A DNA stretch of 64,000 bases from Gemmatimonadota bacterium. GTDB lineage: Bacteria > ARS69. The stretch lies in contig JASLLL010000008.1 of the NCBI GenBank assembly GCA_030747075.1, forward strand, positions 24,842 through 88,841, given 5' to 3'. The notes beneath the pieces were generated by a model, which made no database searches, was not told the DNA's origin, and saw nothing but the letters and a program-made list of their open reading frames with translations. Within the stretch, counting starts at the first letter, position 1; each line of letters begins with the position of its first letter. Both the position numbers and the translations under genes were made by a program. Below are positions 9,945 through 17,940 of this stretch, one piece after another.

Positions 9945-9965
9945 ACCGCATGGGGGAGAGGCTTG

Positions 9966-11003
9966 ATGGCCGCTGGAAAGCTCAATCCAAGGCAGAGGAT
10001 CGTCCTTGCGACGATTGTGCGTGGGCACATTGAGTCGGCCCAGCCGGTGGGTTCGCGCTGGGTGGCCCGGCGCTGCGGGCTGGGGCTGTCGCCCGCATCG
10101 ATCCGCAACTGCATGATGGATCTGGAGGAAATGGAGCTTCTCACGCACCTCCACACTTCCGGCGGACGGCTTCCGACGCACGCGGGGTACCGCGTCTTCG
10201 TGGATGAACTCATGGGGCGAGGAACGCTTCCCGGCGCCACGCGGAGACGGGTGGAGGACTCGCTTCGGGAGGGCCGCGCGGGGAGTCTGGAAACGCTGCT
10301 CGATCAGGCGTGTACGCTTCTCGGGCAGATCTCGGAGCAACTGTCGGTGGTCCTGTCCCCACGGTATGACAAGAGCCGCGTGGATCGCATTGAACTGAAC
10401 CAGGTGGACGAGCGGCGCCTCCTGGTGGTATTCCGCATGGCCTCCGGGCTGGAGCGCACCGTCGTTGCGGGAATGCCGGACGACATCGGCGAAGACGATA
10501 TGCGTCAGACGCTTCAGATCATGAACGGCGTCGCCAGGGGCCGGACGCTGGCGGACCTTGTTGCCCTTCGCGATGACGAAGAGGTGCGCGTCATGCTTCG
10601 CGGGTTGCGCGTGGCGTCCTCGGTGTATGCCGGGGCGCGGGAACTGGAGAACGACGAATCCAACGAGCACTTCCACATGTGGGGTGCGTCGAACATGCTG
10701 TCGCAGCCGGAGTTTGAGGATCCGTCGAGGCTGCGCGGAGTCTTCCGCGCGCTGGAACAGAGGCAGACGCTCTACGGGCTCTTTGAACCGACGCGGCACC
10801 GGCGGAGCGTCTCGATCACGATCGGCGAGGAGAACGAAGTGGAGGAACTCCGGGATTGCAGTGTCGTCTCGGTGAGCTATCGGTTTGGTGAGTTCGGCGG
10901 GTCGGTCGGTGTGATCGGACCGGCTCGGATGCCGTACGAGTTCGTGGTGTCCATCGTGGATCATGTGGCGCAGACCGTCGGGCGGATCCTGGTGCCGCAG
11001 TAG
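9966..11003 (+). CDS. hrcA: Heat-inducible transcription repressor HrcA
   Basis: A 345-residue protein with the N-terminal winged helix of HrcA (LNPRQRIVLATIVRGHIESAQPVGS, then LSPASIRNCMMDLEEMELL) and the family's SGGRLPTHAGYRVFVD signature at the end of the DNA-binding domain. The rest is the GAF-like dimerisation domain ending in GVIGPARMPYEFVVSIVDHVAQTV. HrcA binds CIRCE and represses chaperone genes, usually needing GroEL for folding. I chose ATG 9966 over the adjacent upstream TTG because of the GGGGAGAGG site. It heads the operon hrcA-grpE-dnaJ and lies behind a promoter and a CIRCE-like operator, so it should regulate itself. Confidence 0.96.
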   Translation: MAAGKLNPRQRIVLATIVRGHIESAQPVGSRWVARRCGLGLSPASIRNCMMDLEEMELLTHLHTSGGRLPTHAGYRVFVDELMGRGTLPGATRRRVEDSLREGRAGSLETLLDQACTLLGQISEQLSVVLSPRYDKSRVDRIELNQVDERRLLVVFRMASGLERTVVAGMPDDIGEDDMRQTLQIMNGVARGRTLADLVALRDDEEVRVMLRGLRVASSVYAGARELENDESNEHFHMWGASNMLSQPEFEDPSRLRGVFRALEQRQTLYGLFEPTRHRRSVSITIGEENEVEELRDCSVVSVSYRFGEFGGSVGVIGPARMPYEFVVSIVDHVAQTVGRILVPQ

Positions 11004-11031
11004 CCGGATTGCCGGCGGGAAAGAGGAAGAG

Positions 11032-11736
11032 TTGGCGAAGAAGAATGCGGACACTGCACCCGGCGCGAAGGAAGAGCCCGCCGCGGTGGAGACCCCCGCG
11101 AAGAGCGACTCCGCGGAGAATCTCGCGGACGCTCCGGACAGAGAGGATGAGACCCCGGCCGGGGAGGCGCCCCCCGAGACTCCGGAGGAAGCCGTCGCGC
11201 GGTTGGAGGCGGAACTTGCCGAGGCACGCGATCGCTCCCTTCGGACGCTCGCGGAGTTCGACAACTTCCGAAAGCGGACGGAGCGCGATCGCATCGCGAT
11301 TCGGGAGCGGGCTGTTGCGGAGGTGCTCTGTGAGCTGCTCGACATATCGGACAATCTGGAGCGCGCGCTGGACCAGCCGAAAGAGGGAGTGCCCGCCGCC
11401 TTTCTGGAAGGGATGGAACTCATCGCGCGGGGAGTTCGGGATATTCTCGACCGACGCGGGGTGGAACGAATCGTGACCGGGGGAGCACCCTTCGACCCGC
11501 GCGTCCACGAGGCTCTCGCCCAGCAGCCGTCCTCCGATTGTGAACCCAACACGGTGCTCTCCGAAGTCCAGCCGGGGTATCGCGCGGGCGAGCGAGTTCT
11601 TCGGCCCGCCAAGGTGATCGTGGCGCGCGCAAGCACCGAGGCGGACGCGCCGACGGACGGGGCGGCGGACGAGGCGGCAGACGGGGCGGCAGACGCGCCG
11701 GCGGACGCGGCGGCAGACGGGGCGGCAGACGAATGA
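11032..11736 (+). CDS. grpE: Nucleotide exchange factor GrpE
   Basis: A 234-residue protein. Residues 1-55 are acidic and disordered-looking. The long dimerising helix follows ([28 protein letters not shown]), then the four-helix bundle and the beta-wing with the family motif ALAQQPS and ending [11 protein letters not shown]. GrpE releases ADP from DnaK. The best start is TTG 11032 after an AGAGGAAG ribosome site; the longer open frame overlaps hrcA. Its C terminus carries an Ala-Asp-Gly repeat tail not found in ordinary GrpE. The stop overlaps the dnaJ ATG by four bases. There is no dnaK in the cluster, so its partner must be elsewhere. Confidence 0.95.
   Translation: MAKKNADTAPGAKEEPAAVETPAKSDSAENLADAPDREDETPAGEAPPETPEEAVARLEAELAEARDRSLRTLAEFDNFRKRTERDRIAIRERAVAEVLCELLDISDNLERALDQPKEGVPAAFLEGMELIARGVRDILDRRGVERIVTGGAPFDPRVHEALAQQPSSDCEPNTVLSEVQPGYRAGERVLRPAKVIVARASTEADAPTDGAADEAADGAADAPADAAADGAADE
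11640..11733 (+). repeat. Tandem Ala-Asp-Gly coding repeat at the end of grpE
   Basis: The last 30 or so codons of grpE repeat a variant of GCGGCAGACGGG, giving acidic units such as [14 protein letters not shown]. Near-identical units point to slippage expansion. It is translated in frame and is followed directly by the dnaJ start. Confidence 0.8.
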
Positions 11737-12890
11737 GCCCGACGAAACGCGACTATTACGAAGTACTCGGAGTCGAACGCGGTGCCTCGGTCGAGGAGAT
11801 CAAGAAGGCGTATCGGAAGAAGGCGCTCGAACATCATCCGGACCGGAATCCGGGTGACGCCGGTGCGGAGGAGAAGTTCAAGGAGGCCACCGAGGCGTAC
11901 GAGGTTCTTCACGATCCCGAGAAGAGGCAGCGGTACGACCAGTTCGGGCACGCCAGTGTTTCCGGCCAGCCGGGCGGCGGCGGATTCGGCGGACAGGGCT
12001 TTGATCTGTCCGACGCACTTCGCGCCTTCATGCGTGACTTCGGCGGGTTTGAGGATGGGTCCGGCGGGGGGTTTGGGGATGTGTTCGGCAGGGGTAGTGG
12101 ACCCGGCCGAGGACGGAATCTCCAGGTGCGGATTGTGCTTTCGCTGGAAGATGTCGTGGAGGGCGTGTCGCGCAAGATCCGTTTGAAGCGCATGGGTTCC
12201 TGCTCCGACTGCAATGGGTCCGGCGGGAGAGCCGGTGCCGGCCCCACCGCCTGCGGACAGTGCGGCGGGAGTGGCCAGATTCGTCGCGTTCAGCGCTCAC
12301 TCCTCGGGCAGTTCGTGCAGGTGGCTCCGTGCGGCGCGTGCCGCGGAACCGGTCGCGCCGTCGGAGATCCGTGCCCGGCGTGTCGGGGTGAGGGGCGCCG
12401 CGAAGTTCGGGAGACGATCTCCGTGGAGATTCCTGCCGGAGTCGCCGAGGGGAACTACATCCCCATCCCCGGCAAGGGGAACGCCGGGCGGCATGGCGGG
12501 CCGGCGGGCGATCTCATCGTGGTGATTGAAGAGAAGCCGCACGAACTCTTCGAGCGGCACGGCGACGATGTCGTCTGCGATGTTCCCGTCTCTTTCCCGA
12601 TGGCGGTTCGCGGAGGGCATGTGGAAGTGCCTACGCTGCGCGGAGTGGCCAGTCTCACGATTCCGGCGGGAACACAGTCGCATCAGGTCTTCCGGCTTCG
12701 AGGACAGGGCCTCCCGCACCTGCACTCTTCGCGGAAGGGAGACCAGCATGTGCGCGTTCGCGTCTGGACCCCGAAGAAACTCTCCCGTGAGGAGAAGCTC
12801 ATCCTCGACAAGCTCGGGGAGATCATGAACGAAAAGACACCCGCCCCCTGTGGAGGACTCTTCGATCGGATTCGTGACACCTATTGCTGA
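11733..12890 (+). CDS. dnaJ: Chaperone DnaJ (type I Hsp40)
   Basis: A 385-residue co-chaperone with every type I feature. The J domain is at residues 6-70 with HPD at 35-37, followed by a Gly/Phe-rich linker ([10 protein letters not shown] to about 130). Four zinc-finger repeats follow ([32 protein letters not shown]), then the C-terminal substrate-binding domains ([15 protein letters not shown] and later). It delivers unfolded clients to DnaK and stimulates its ATPase. The ATG overlaps the grpE stop (ATGA), indicating coupled translation under HrcA control. Confidence 0.97.
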   Translation: MSPTKRDYYEVLGVERGASVEEIKKAYRKKALEHHPDRNPGDAGAEEKFKEATEAYEVLHDPEKRQRYDQFGHASVSGQPGGGGFGGQGFDLSDALRAFMRDFGGFEDGSGGGFGDVFGRGSGPGRGRNLQVRIVLSLEDVVEGVSRKIRLKRMGSCSDCNGSGGRAGAGPTACGQCGGSGQIRRVQRSLLGQFVQVAPCGACRGTGRAVGDPCPACRGEGRREVRETISVEIPAGVAEGNYIPIPGKGNAGRHGGPAGDLIVVIEEKPHELFERHGDDVVCDVPVSFPMAVRGGHVEVPTLRGVASLTIPAGTQSHQVFRLRGQGLPHLHSSRKGDQHVRVRVWTPKKLSREEKLILDKLGEIMNEKTPAPCGGLFDRIRDTYC

Positions 12891-12933
12891 TCCGGCTACG
12901 CTACGCTTCGACACTTCACATGGGAGGAACAGA

Positions 12934-13392
12934 ATGAACACTCGAATCTCTCGCCGCGTCACGGTAGCGGCGGCTCTTCTTGTCACGATGATGTTCGTGA
13001 CCTTCTCTCCCGCGCAGGCGGGGATCACCGAGGTTCGCGAGGGCGACGCCAACCCCATGGTCTCCGTCTTCAAGTCCACCGCGTATGGCGGGCTGGCCGG
13101 GTGGCTTCTCGGGGCTGCCATCGAGCTCATCAGCGAGGACATTCACTCCGACTCCGCGCGATGGGGCTTCATCGGCGGGACGATGTTCGGGTTCGGATAC
13201 GGCGTTTACCACATCATGCACCGGCCGGAACCGGTGGCCCTCCTCGATCTGGAGGATGGACACTGGGCGGTGGCGGTGCCGACCGTGGAACTGGCGGTCG
13301 TGCGGCCGGATTCCGGTACGCCGCTGGCACCTTTCGCGCGTGACGAATCCGTGCGGGAGCTTCGCGTTCCCCTCGTCGGGTTCGCGTTCTAG
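12934..13392 (+). CDS. Hypothetical exported protein
   Basis: A 152-residue protein I do not recognise. It has a clear signal peptide (basic start, hydrophobic core, AQA cleavage after about residue 29). Two glycine-rich hydrophobic stretches follow (YGGLAGWLLGAAIELI and GFIGGTMFGFGYGVYHI), which could be membrane helices or a glycine-zipper-like pair. The rest is a short soluble beta-rich tail. The ATG has a GGAGGAA site seven bases upstream. A possible promoter, GTGACA-N17-TACGCT (12874-12902), overlaps the end of dnaJ, so it may be expressed apart from the chaperones. rsmE starts six bases downstream. Confidence 0.6.
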   Translation: MNTRISRRVTVAAALLVTMMFVTFSPAQAGITEVREGDANPMVSVFKSTAYGGLAGWLLGAAIELISEDIHSDSARWGFIGGTMFGFGYGVYHIMHRPEPVALLDLEDGHWAVAVPTVELAVVRPDSGTPLAPFARDESVRELRVPLVGFAF

Positions 13393-13397
13393 CCTGC

Positions 13398-14150
13398 GTG
13401 GACCGCGTCTTCGTTCCCGCGTCGGCCATCGACGGCGATCGGGCCTTGCTGGAAGGCGAGGCCCGTCGTCACGCGGGGGGTGCGCTTCGTCTTCGCGCGG
13501 GGGATCGCTTCCTGGCGACGGACGGGGCGGGGCGTGAGTTTCTTCTGGAGACCGAAGACGCCGGGCGGCATCGCCTTTGCGCGCGCGTGGTGGAAACGCG
13601 CACGCCTGTCCCCGGGCCGGGCGCCCTCCTGACGCTGGCGATCTCCCCTCCGAAGGGAAGTCGCATGGACACCGCAGTCGAAAAGGCGGTCGAGTGCGGT
13701 GTGGGCCGTGTGATCCCCATCGAGTGCGAACGGTCGGTGGTGCGCGCGCGTGACGATTCCGCCCGCGCGCGGCGGTGGCAGCGGATCGCGCGCTCCGCCA
13801 CGGTTCAGTCCGGCGGCGTGACGGTCCCCGAAGTGGATCGGTTTCGTTCGTTCGCAGCGGCCCTCGCGGATCTCTCGACCGCCGGGGTGGTTCTTCTGGC
13901 GCACGCTGCCGGGGGGGCGGTTCCCGTGGCCGAGGCGCTGGGTCCGGGGGATGCGGCCGTCGGGGTCGGCATTTTCGTCGGGCCGGAGGGCGGGTTCTCT
14001 CCCGGTGAAGTGGAAGTTGCTGTAGAGCGGGGGGCGACGCTCGTCACGCTGGGAGACACGCGCCTTCGGACGGAGACTGCGGGAATCGTCGCGGTGGCGC
14101 TTGCGGTGGCGGCGCTGGCCCGCGGCGGCCCCCATCACAGGGAGGGTTGA
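13398..14150 (+). CDS. rsmE: 16S rRNA m3U1498 methyltransferase RsmE
   Basis: A 250-residue SPOUT-class methyltransferase. The C-terminal knot shows the family motifs VGPEGGFSPGE and LGDTRLRTETA, which form the SAM pocket. The N-terminal 70 residues make the PUA-like RNA-binding domain (LEGEARRHAGGALRLRAGD). RsmE methylates N3 of U1498 in the decoding centre. It starts with GTG and ends with a TGA overlapping the region of the next ribosome site (GGAGGG), so it is probably co-transcribed with the HIT gene that follows. Confidence 0.94.
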   Translation: MDRVFVPASAIDGDRALLEGEARRHAGGALRLRAGDRFLATDGAGREFLLETEDAGRHRLCARVVETRTPVPGPGALLTLAISPPKGSRMDTAVEKAVECGVGRVIPIECERSVVRARDDSARARRWQRIARSATVQSGGVTVPEVDRFRSFAAALADLSTAGVVLLAHAAGGAVPVAEALGPGDAAVGVGIFVGPEGGFSPGEVEVAVERGATLVTLGDTRLRTETAGIVAVALAVAALARGGPHHREG

Positions 14151-14152
14151 GC

Positions 14153-14494
14153 ATGGCCGAGTGCATCTTCTGCGAAATCGCCGCGGGGAACATCCCCTCC
14201 ACGAAGCTCCACGAGGATGACCAGTGCGTGGCGTTTAAGGACATCGCTCCCGCCGCGCCGACGCATCTGCTGGTCATCCCCAGAGAGCACCTCGCCAGCC
14301 TGGACGACGCCGATGAAGAGCACGGGGCGCTCCTGGCGCGGATGCTTCTGGTTGCGAAAAGGCTCGCGGGGGAGCGCGGGCTGGACGAGGGGTACCGGGT
14401 CGTGATCAATCGCGGCGTCCACGGCGGGCAGACGGTGGATCACCTGCACATCCATGTGCTGGGCGGCCGCCCGATGACCTGGCCTCCGGGCTAG
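14153..14494 (+). CDS. HIT-domain purine nucleotide phosphoramidase (HinT-like)
   Basis: A 113-residue protein of normal HinT length with the histidine triad HLHIHVLGG near residues 96-104 and the N-terminal CIFCEIAAGNIPS signature, whose Cys pair may bind zinc. HinT proteins hydrolyse adenosine phosphoramidates and acyl-adenylates. ATG 14153 lies six bases after GGAGGG. The gene ends in a four-base convergent overlap with the Rrf2 regulator (stop codons share CTAG). Confidence 0.94.
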   Translation: MAECIFCEIAAGNIPSTKLHEDDQCVAFKDIAPAAPTHLLVIPREHLASLDDADEEHGALLARMLLVAKRLAGERGLDEGYRVVINRGVHGGQTVDHLHIHVLGGRPMTWPPG

Positions 14495-14988
14495 TCCTCC
14501 GACGGCGGTTCCGGGACTCCCGGCTGGACGGACGCGGGCCGATCCCCGCCCTCCTCTGTGGGGGGCAGGTTGCGCTTCATTTCCATGGTGTCCGCCATGT
14601 CGGAAAGCGCGAGTTCCTCCACATTCCCGAGGAAGGTCTCCCGGAAGCGTTTCCAGATGTCGTGCATAGGGCAGTGGGCGTCGTCGCGGCATTCATCCAG
14701 CCCCACGACGCACCGGTTCCGGATGTTGTCGATCCCGTCGATGGCATCCACGATTTCGACCACCCGCACTTCGTGGGGAGGCTTCGTCAGCAGGAACCCC
14801 CCTCCGGGACCTCTGAGCGCCCGCACCATACCCTTGTAGGTCAGTTGATTGAGGATCTTCGCAAGGAAGTGTCGGGGAATGCCCTCCGTCTCCGCGATGT
14901 CCTTCACCTGGACCGGGGCATCCTTCCCGTAGAGGGCCAGATGGGTCAGCGCCCGCAGCGCGTATTCACACGATGTGGAGAAGAACAT
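14491..14988 (-). CDS. Rrf2-family (IscR-like) transcription regulator
   Basis: A 165-residue winged-helix regulator with the Rrf2 signature at its N terminus (EYALRALTHLALYG) and recognition region LAKILNQLTYKGMVRALRGPGGGF. A cysteine triad, C-x6-C-x5-C (CVVGLDECRDDAHC), closely parallels the [2Fe-2S] ligand pattern of IscR (C-x5-C-x5-C), so an iron-sulfur sensor is likely. The C-terminal 30 residues are Pro/Glu rich. No isc or suf genes are visible nearby, so the regulon is not evident. It has a recognisable promoter on its own strand with a palindrome at the -35, suggesting self-control. Confidence 0.88.
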   Translation of the reverse strand: MFFSTSCEYALRALTHLALYGKDAPVQVKDIAETEGIPRHFLAKILNQLTYKGMVRALRGPGGGFLLTKPPHEVRVVEIVDAIDGIDNIRNRCVVGLDECRDDAHCPMHDIWKRFRETFLGNVEELALSDMADTMEMKRNLPPTEEGGDRPASVQPGVPEPPSED

Positions 14989-15036
14989 GGGTACCTCACT
15001 GGAGGGGTTGCCGGGGAAGGGCGATTCGATCCGAAG

Positions 15037-15076
15037 ACACTAGTGCCCGGGGGAAGCGGTCGTCAAGGGTCCTTGA
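15037..15076 (-). promoter_or_regulatory. Promoter and possible operator of the Rrf2 gene
   Basis: Read on the minus strand: TTGACG (15066-15061), 18 bases, TAGTGT (15042-15037). The palindrome TCAAGG-GT-CCTTGA (15063-15076) overlaps the -35 and is a candidate binding site for the regulator itself. The 215-base gap between this gene and the OPT transporter holds nothing else that I recognise. Confidence 0.6.
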
Positions 15077-15204
15077 CCGGGGGCGGTTACGGGGATCTCG
15101 CGGTGGGCGGAGCGGAAAATCCGGGCTGGCCCGCCTGTCATCGCCCGGGATAGAGTCCCCCGCGAACGGTTTTCCCCGATGCCTCACCCATCAGGAGGAC
15201 ACAG

Positions 15205-17160
15205 ATGCCCGAATCCCCCGCGCCCGAGAGCCGCACGCAGATGACTCTGCCGCCGGAGGCCTACGAGGAACTGCCGGAGGGAGCGTCCTTTCCTTCGGTC
15301 GTCCCGGCTTCGCAGTCGCCCCGGGAGTTCACCGCCAAGGCGGCACTCATCGGTATTCTCGTGGGGATTGTCTTCGGGACCGCGAACGCCTATCTGGGCC
15401 TGAAGGTGGGGCTGACGGTTTCGGCCAGCATCCCGGCCGCAGTGATTGGCGTCGCCGTGTTTGGTGTGCTCCGCCGGGGGACGATCCTGGAGACGAACAT
15501 CGTCCAGACGATCGGCTCCGCCGGGGAGTCGCTGGCGGCGGGGGTGATCTTCACGCTGCCGGTGCTCTTTCTGTGGGGCCTGGCGCCCGGCTTCTGGCCG
15601 ATCTTCCCGCTGGCGCTCCTGGGGGGGCTCCTGGGTGTTCTCTTCATGATCCCGCTGCGTCGGTATCTCATTGTGCGGGAGCACGGGCGGCTCACCTACC
15701 CGGAGGGGACGGCGTGCGCGGAGGTTCTGGTCGCGTCGCAGGCGGGCGGTTCGCAGGCGCGGCAGCTCTTCGCCGGAATGGGGGTCGGAGCGCTCTACAT
15801 GGCCGCGACCAAGTTCCTTCGCCTGTGGCCGGAGGAGCCGGATGTTCAGATCCACGGCTCCGGGTACCGTACCTCCTTCGGCGGCAGCCTCTCCCCTGAA
15901 CTGCTTGGCGTGGGGTTCATCATCGGGCCGAGGATCGCGGCGGTGATGCTGGCGGGCGGGGTGGTCGGGTGGGGAGTGCTGATCCCTCTCATCTACCTGT
16001 TTGGCGATAGCGTGAACGCGCCGGTCGCTCCCGAGACCACGGCCCTCATCCGCGACATGGGCCCCTTCGAGATCTGGAGCCGGTATCTGCGCTACATCGG
16101 CGCGGGCGGGGTGGCGTTCGGGGGTCTCTTTACGCTGGTGAAGTCCTCGCCGGTCATCGTTCGCAGCTTCCGGATGGCGGTCCAGAACCTCCGGTCCAGG
16201 GGATCGGGCGAGGTTCATGTCCCGCGCACGGAACGGGATCTTCCCATCACCTGGGTCGCGGCGGCCGCCGGTGCGATGGCGCTTCTGGCCGCGTTCCTCC
16301 CGCTGAAGGTACTGGGCGGGCATATCGGAATCGTGGCGGGCGTCTGCGTCGTGGTTTTCGGCTTCTTCTTCGTGACCGTCTCCTCGCGCATTGTCGGTCT
16401 GCTGGGATCTTCGTCGAACCCCATTTCCGGCATGACGATCGCCACCGTTTTGGTCTGTGCGCTGCTCTTCGGCGGGACCGCGATCGGACTCGACGCGAAG
16501 ATCACCGTGCTGACGATCGGCTCCCTGGTGTGCATTGCCGCGGCGATCGCGGGCGACACCTCGCAGGATCTGAAGACGGGACATCTCGTCGGGGCGACCC
16601 CCCGGAAGCAGCAGATCGGCGAAGTCATCGGCGTCGTGACCGCCGCGCTGGCGATGTCCACCGTGCTGACGCTCTTCCGCGACGGGATTGTCTCGGGCGC
16701 GTTCAAGGCTCCCCAGGCGAACCTGATCCGGCTCGTGATCGACGGCGTGCTGGAGGGGAGTCTCCCGTGGGGACTCGTCTTCACCGGGATGTTCCTGGCG
16801 TTCTGCGTGGAGATCATGGGGCTGCCGACACTGGCCTTCGCCGTCGGGCTCTATCTTCCTGTGCATCTTGCGGTTCCGATCATCGCGGGGGGGCTCATCC
16901 GGCTGGTCGTGGAAAAGCGTTTCTCCGGGGAGGACCGTGCGGAGCGGCGCGAGCGGGGCGTCCTGTACTCATCGGGACTGATTGCCGGAGGTGCGCTGGT
17001 GGGCGTGCTGGCTGCGGGCTTCGCATTCAAGGAGTTCGTGCCTTTCCCGGGGCTGCATGAGCCAGCGCCCCATGTCTGGCACTGGGCGACGGCGGCGTTC
17101 CTCGGCATGGCCGCGACGCTTGCCGTGCCCGTGCTGCGGTCATCCAGGAAGGGGGGCTGA
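15205..17160 (+). CDS. OPT-family oligopeptide transporter
   Basis: A 651-residue integral membrane protein with about 15 hydrophobic segments. The OPT N-terminal signature is present (FTAKAALIGILVGIVFG, then NAYLGLKVGLTVSASIPAAV), as are NIVQTIGSAGESLAAG and YPEGTACAEVL, typical of the bacterial YSL/OPT branch. These importers take up peptides or metal chelates by proton coupling; the substrate is not deducible. ATG 15205 follows CAGGAGGACACAG. Its stop is one base before the ATG of the AhpD-like selenoprotein gene, implying coupled expression. Confidence 0.92.
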   Translation: MPESPAPESRTQMTLPPEAYEELPEGASFPSVVPASQSPREFTAKAALIGILVGIVFGTANAYLGLKVGLTVSASIPAAVIGVAVFGVLRRGTILETNIVQTIGSAGESLAAGVIFTLPVLFLWGLAPGFWPIFPLALLGGLLGVLFMIPLRRYLIVREHGRLTYPEGTACAEVLVASQAGGSQARQLFAGMGVGALYMAATKFLRLWPEEPDVQIHGSGYRTSFGGSLSPELLGVGFIIGPRIAAVMLAGGVVGWGVLIPLIYLFGDSVNAPVAPETTALIRDMGPFEIWSRYLRYIGAGGVAFGGLFTLVKSSPVIVRSFRMAVQNLRSRGSGEVHVPRTERDLPITWVAAAAGAMALLAAFLPLKVLGGHIGIVAGVCVVVFGFFFVTVSSRIVGLLGSSSNPISGMTIATVLVCALLFGGTAIGLDAKITVLTIGSLVCIAAAIAGDTSQDLKTGHLVGATPRKQQIGEVIGVVTAALAMSTVLTLFRDGIVSGAFKAPQANLIRLVIDGVLEGSLPWGLVFTGMFLAFCVEIMGLPTLAFAVGLYLPVHLAVPIIAGGLIRLVVEKRFSGEDRAERRERGVLYSSGLIAGGALVGVLAAGFAFKEFVPFPGLHEPAPHVWHWATAAFLGMAATLAVPVLRSSRKGG

Positions 17161-17161
17161 G

Positions 17162-17764
17162 ATGCCCTGGATCGCCCAGGTGGAGGATGACGAAGCGGCC
17201 GGTCTTCTGAAGAAGGAGTTCGACGACGCACGGCGCCGTTCCGGGCGCGTCTGGAACATCGTCCGGATCATGAGCGCGAACCCCCGCGTGCTCTCCGCCA
17301 GCATTCGCCACTACGCGGCGATCATGCTCGGCTCGTCGCCGCTCTCGCGCGTCCGAAGGGAGATGCTCGCCACGGTGGTCGCGAGCGAAGTGGGCTGCCG
17401 GTACTGAACCCGCGCCCATGCACACGACCTCCGGGCAGAGGTCGCGAAGGAGGGAGTGGCGGAAGGCGAGGCGGAGCGACTTGCGCACGCGGTAGCGCGC
17501 GACTGGCGCGCGGCACCGCTTTCGGAGGCCGACCGGGCGCTGTGCGCTCATGCGGCGAAGCTCACGCACCACATGGCGGCGACGGGGCCCGAAGACCTTG
17601 ACGCGCTGCGAGATGCCGGGTTCGACGATGTCGCCATCCACGACGCCACCCAGGTGATCGCGTACTTTCACTACATCACCCGGATCGCGGAGTCGCTGGG
17701 TGTGGAGCCGGAGAGCGAGATCCCCGCCTACGGAGAAACCACCGACACGCGTGACTCTCCGTGA
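17162..17764 (+). CDS. AhpD/carboxymuconolactone decarboxylase-like peroxidase, probable selenoprotein (in-frame TGA = Sec82)
   Basis: The frame from ATG 17162 runs 81 codons to a TGA (17405-17407), then continues unbroken in the same frame to 17764, for 200 residues in all. The region before the TGA ends with REMLATVVASEVGCRY; the region after begins TRAHAHDL and continues with family-typical AVARDWRAAPLSEADRAL. Read through, it restores the AhpD active site exactly: E-x11-C-x2-U-x3-H, with Cys79, Sec82 and His86. In AhpD the second Cys is the reactive peroxidatic residue, so Sec sits where selenium would matter. A hairpin suited to a bacterial SECIS lies downstream. A nonsense mutation is the alternative, but the flawless downstream frame argues against decay. 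Coupled to the OPT gene by a one-base gap. Confidence 0.85.
17423..17446 (+). promoter_or_regulatory. Candidate bacterial SECIS hairpin
   Basis: CGACCTC (17425-17431) pairs perfectly with GAGGTCG (17438-17444) around a six-base loop CGGGCA; C17423-G17446 can add a pair past one mismatch. The loop begins 24 bases after the TGA and has G within its first two bases, which fits described bacterial SECIS rules (apical loop roughly 16-37 bases after UGA, with an early G). The hairpin is inside the coding sequence, as in bacterial selenoprotein genes. Confidence 0.7.
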
Positions 17765-17781
17765 CCACGATGGCGCGGGGG

Positions 17782-17820
17782 GCTTGACAAGCGGCTCTTT
17801 GCGCCATACCTTTGTCAAGC
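17782..17820 (+). promoter_or_regulatory. mutS2 promoter within a 9-bp inverted repeat
   Basis: GCTTGACAA (17782-17790) and TTGTCAAGC (17812-17820) are perfect inverted repeats separated by 21 bases. The left arm contains TTGACA (17784-17789); 17 bases later is TACCTT (17807-17812), a plausible -10. The arms' centres are about 30 bases apart, three helical turns, so an operator is possible; a terminator stem for the preceding gene is the alternative. Confidence 0.5.
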
Positions 17821-17940
17821 TCGCGGGTTTCGGGCGGATCGAAACCCCCCAAGCCATTGACCCATAGCAAGTTACCTGACACGCCCGGACCGCCCGTCCT
17901 CGGACCGGCAGCCCGGGTTGTCGTGTCTTCCCCGGGGACC

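Noticed and set aside
11640..11733. Repeat tract at the end of grpE as a CRISPR or minisatellite
   Set aside because: Units are short, imperfect, in frame and without spacers; it is a coding repeat.
15184..16866. 560-codon minus-strand open frame opposite the OPT gene
   Set aside because: Arg/Pro/Asp/His-rich low-complexity translation typical of an antisense shadow in GC-rich DNA; no ribosome site or family match, while the plus strand has a clear OPT transporter.
17162..17407. A separate truncated 81-residue gene plus a second small gene at 17456-17764
   Set aside because: Both halves are in the same frame, join without a gap through TGA, and together restore one AhpD-type active site; a single recoded gene explains the data better.
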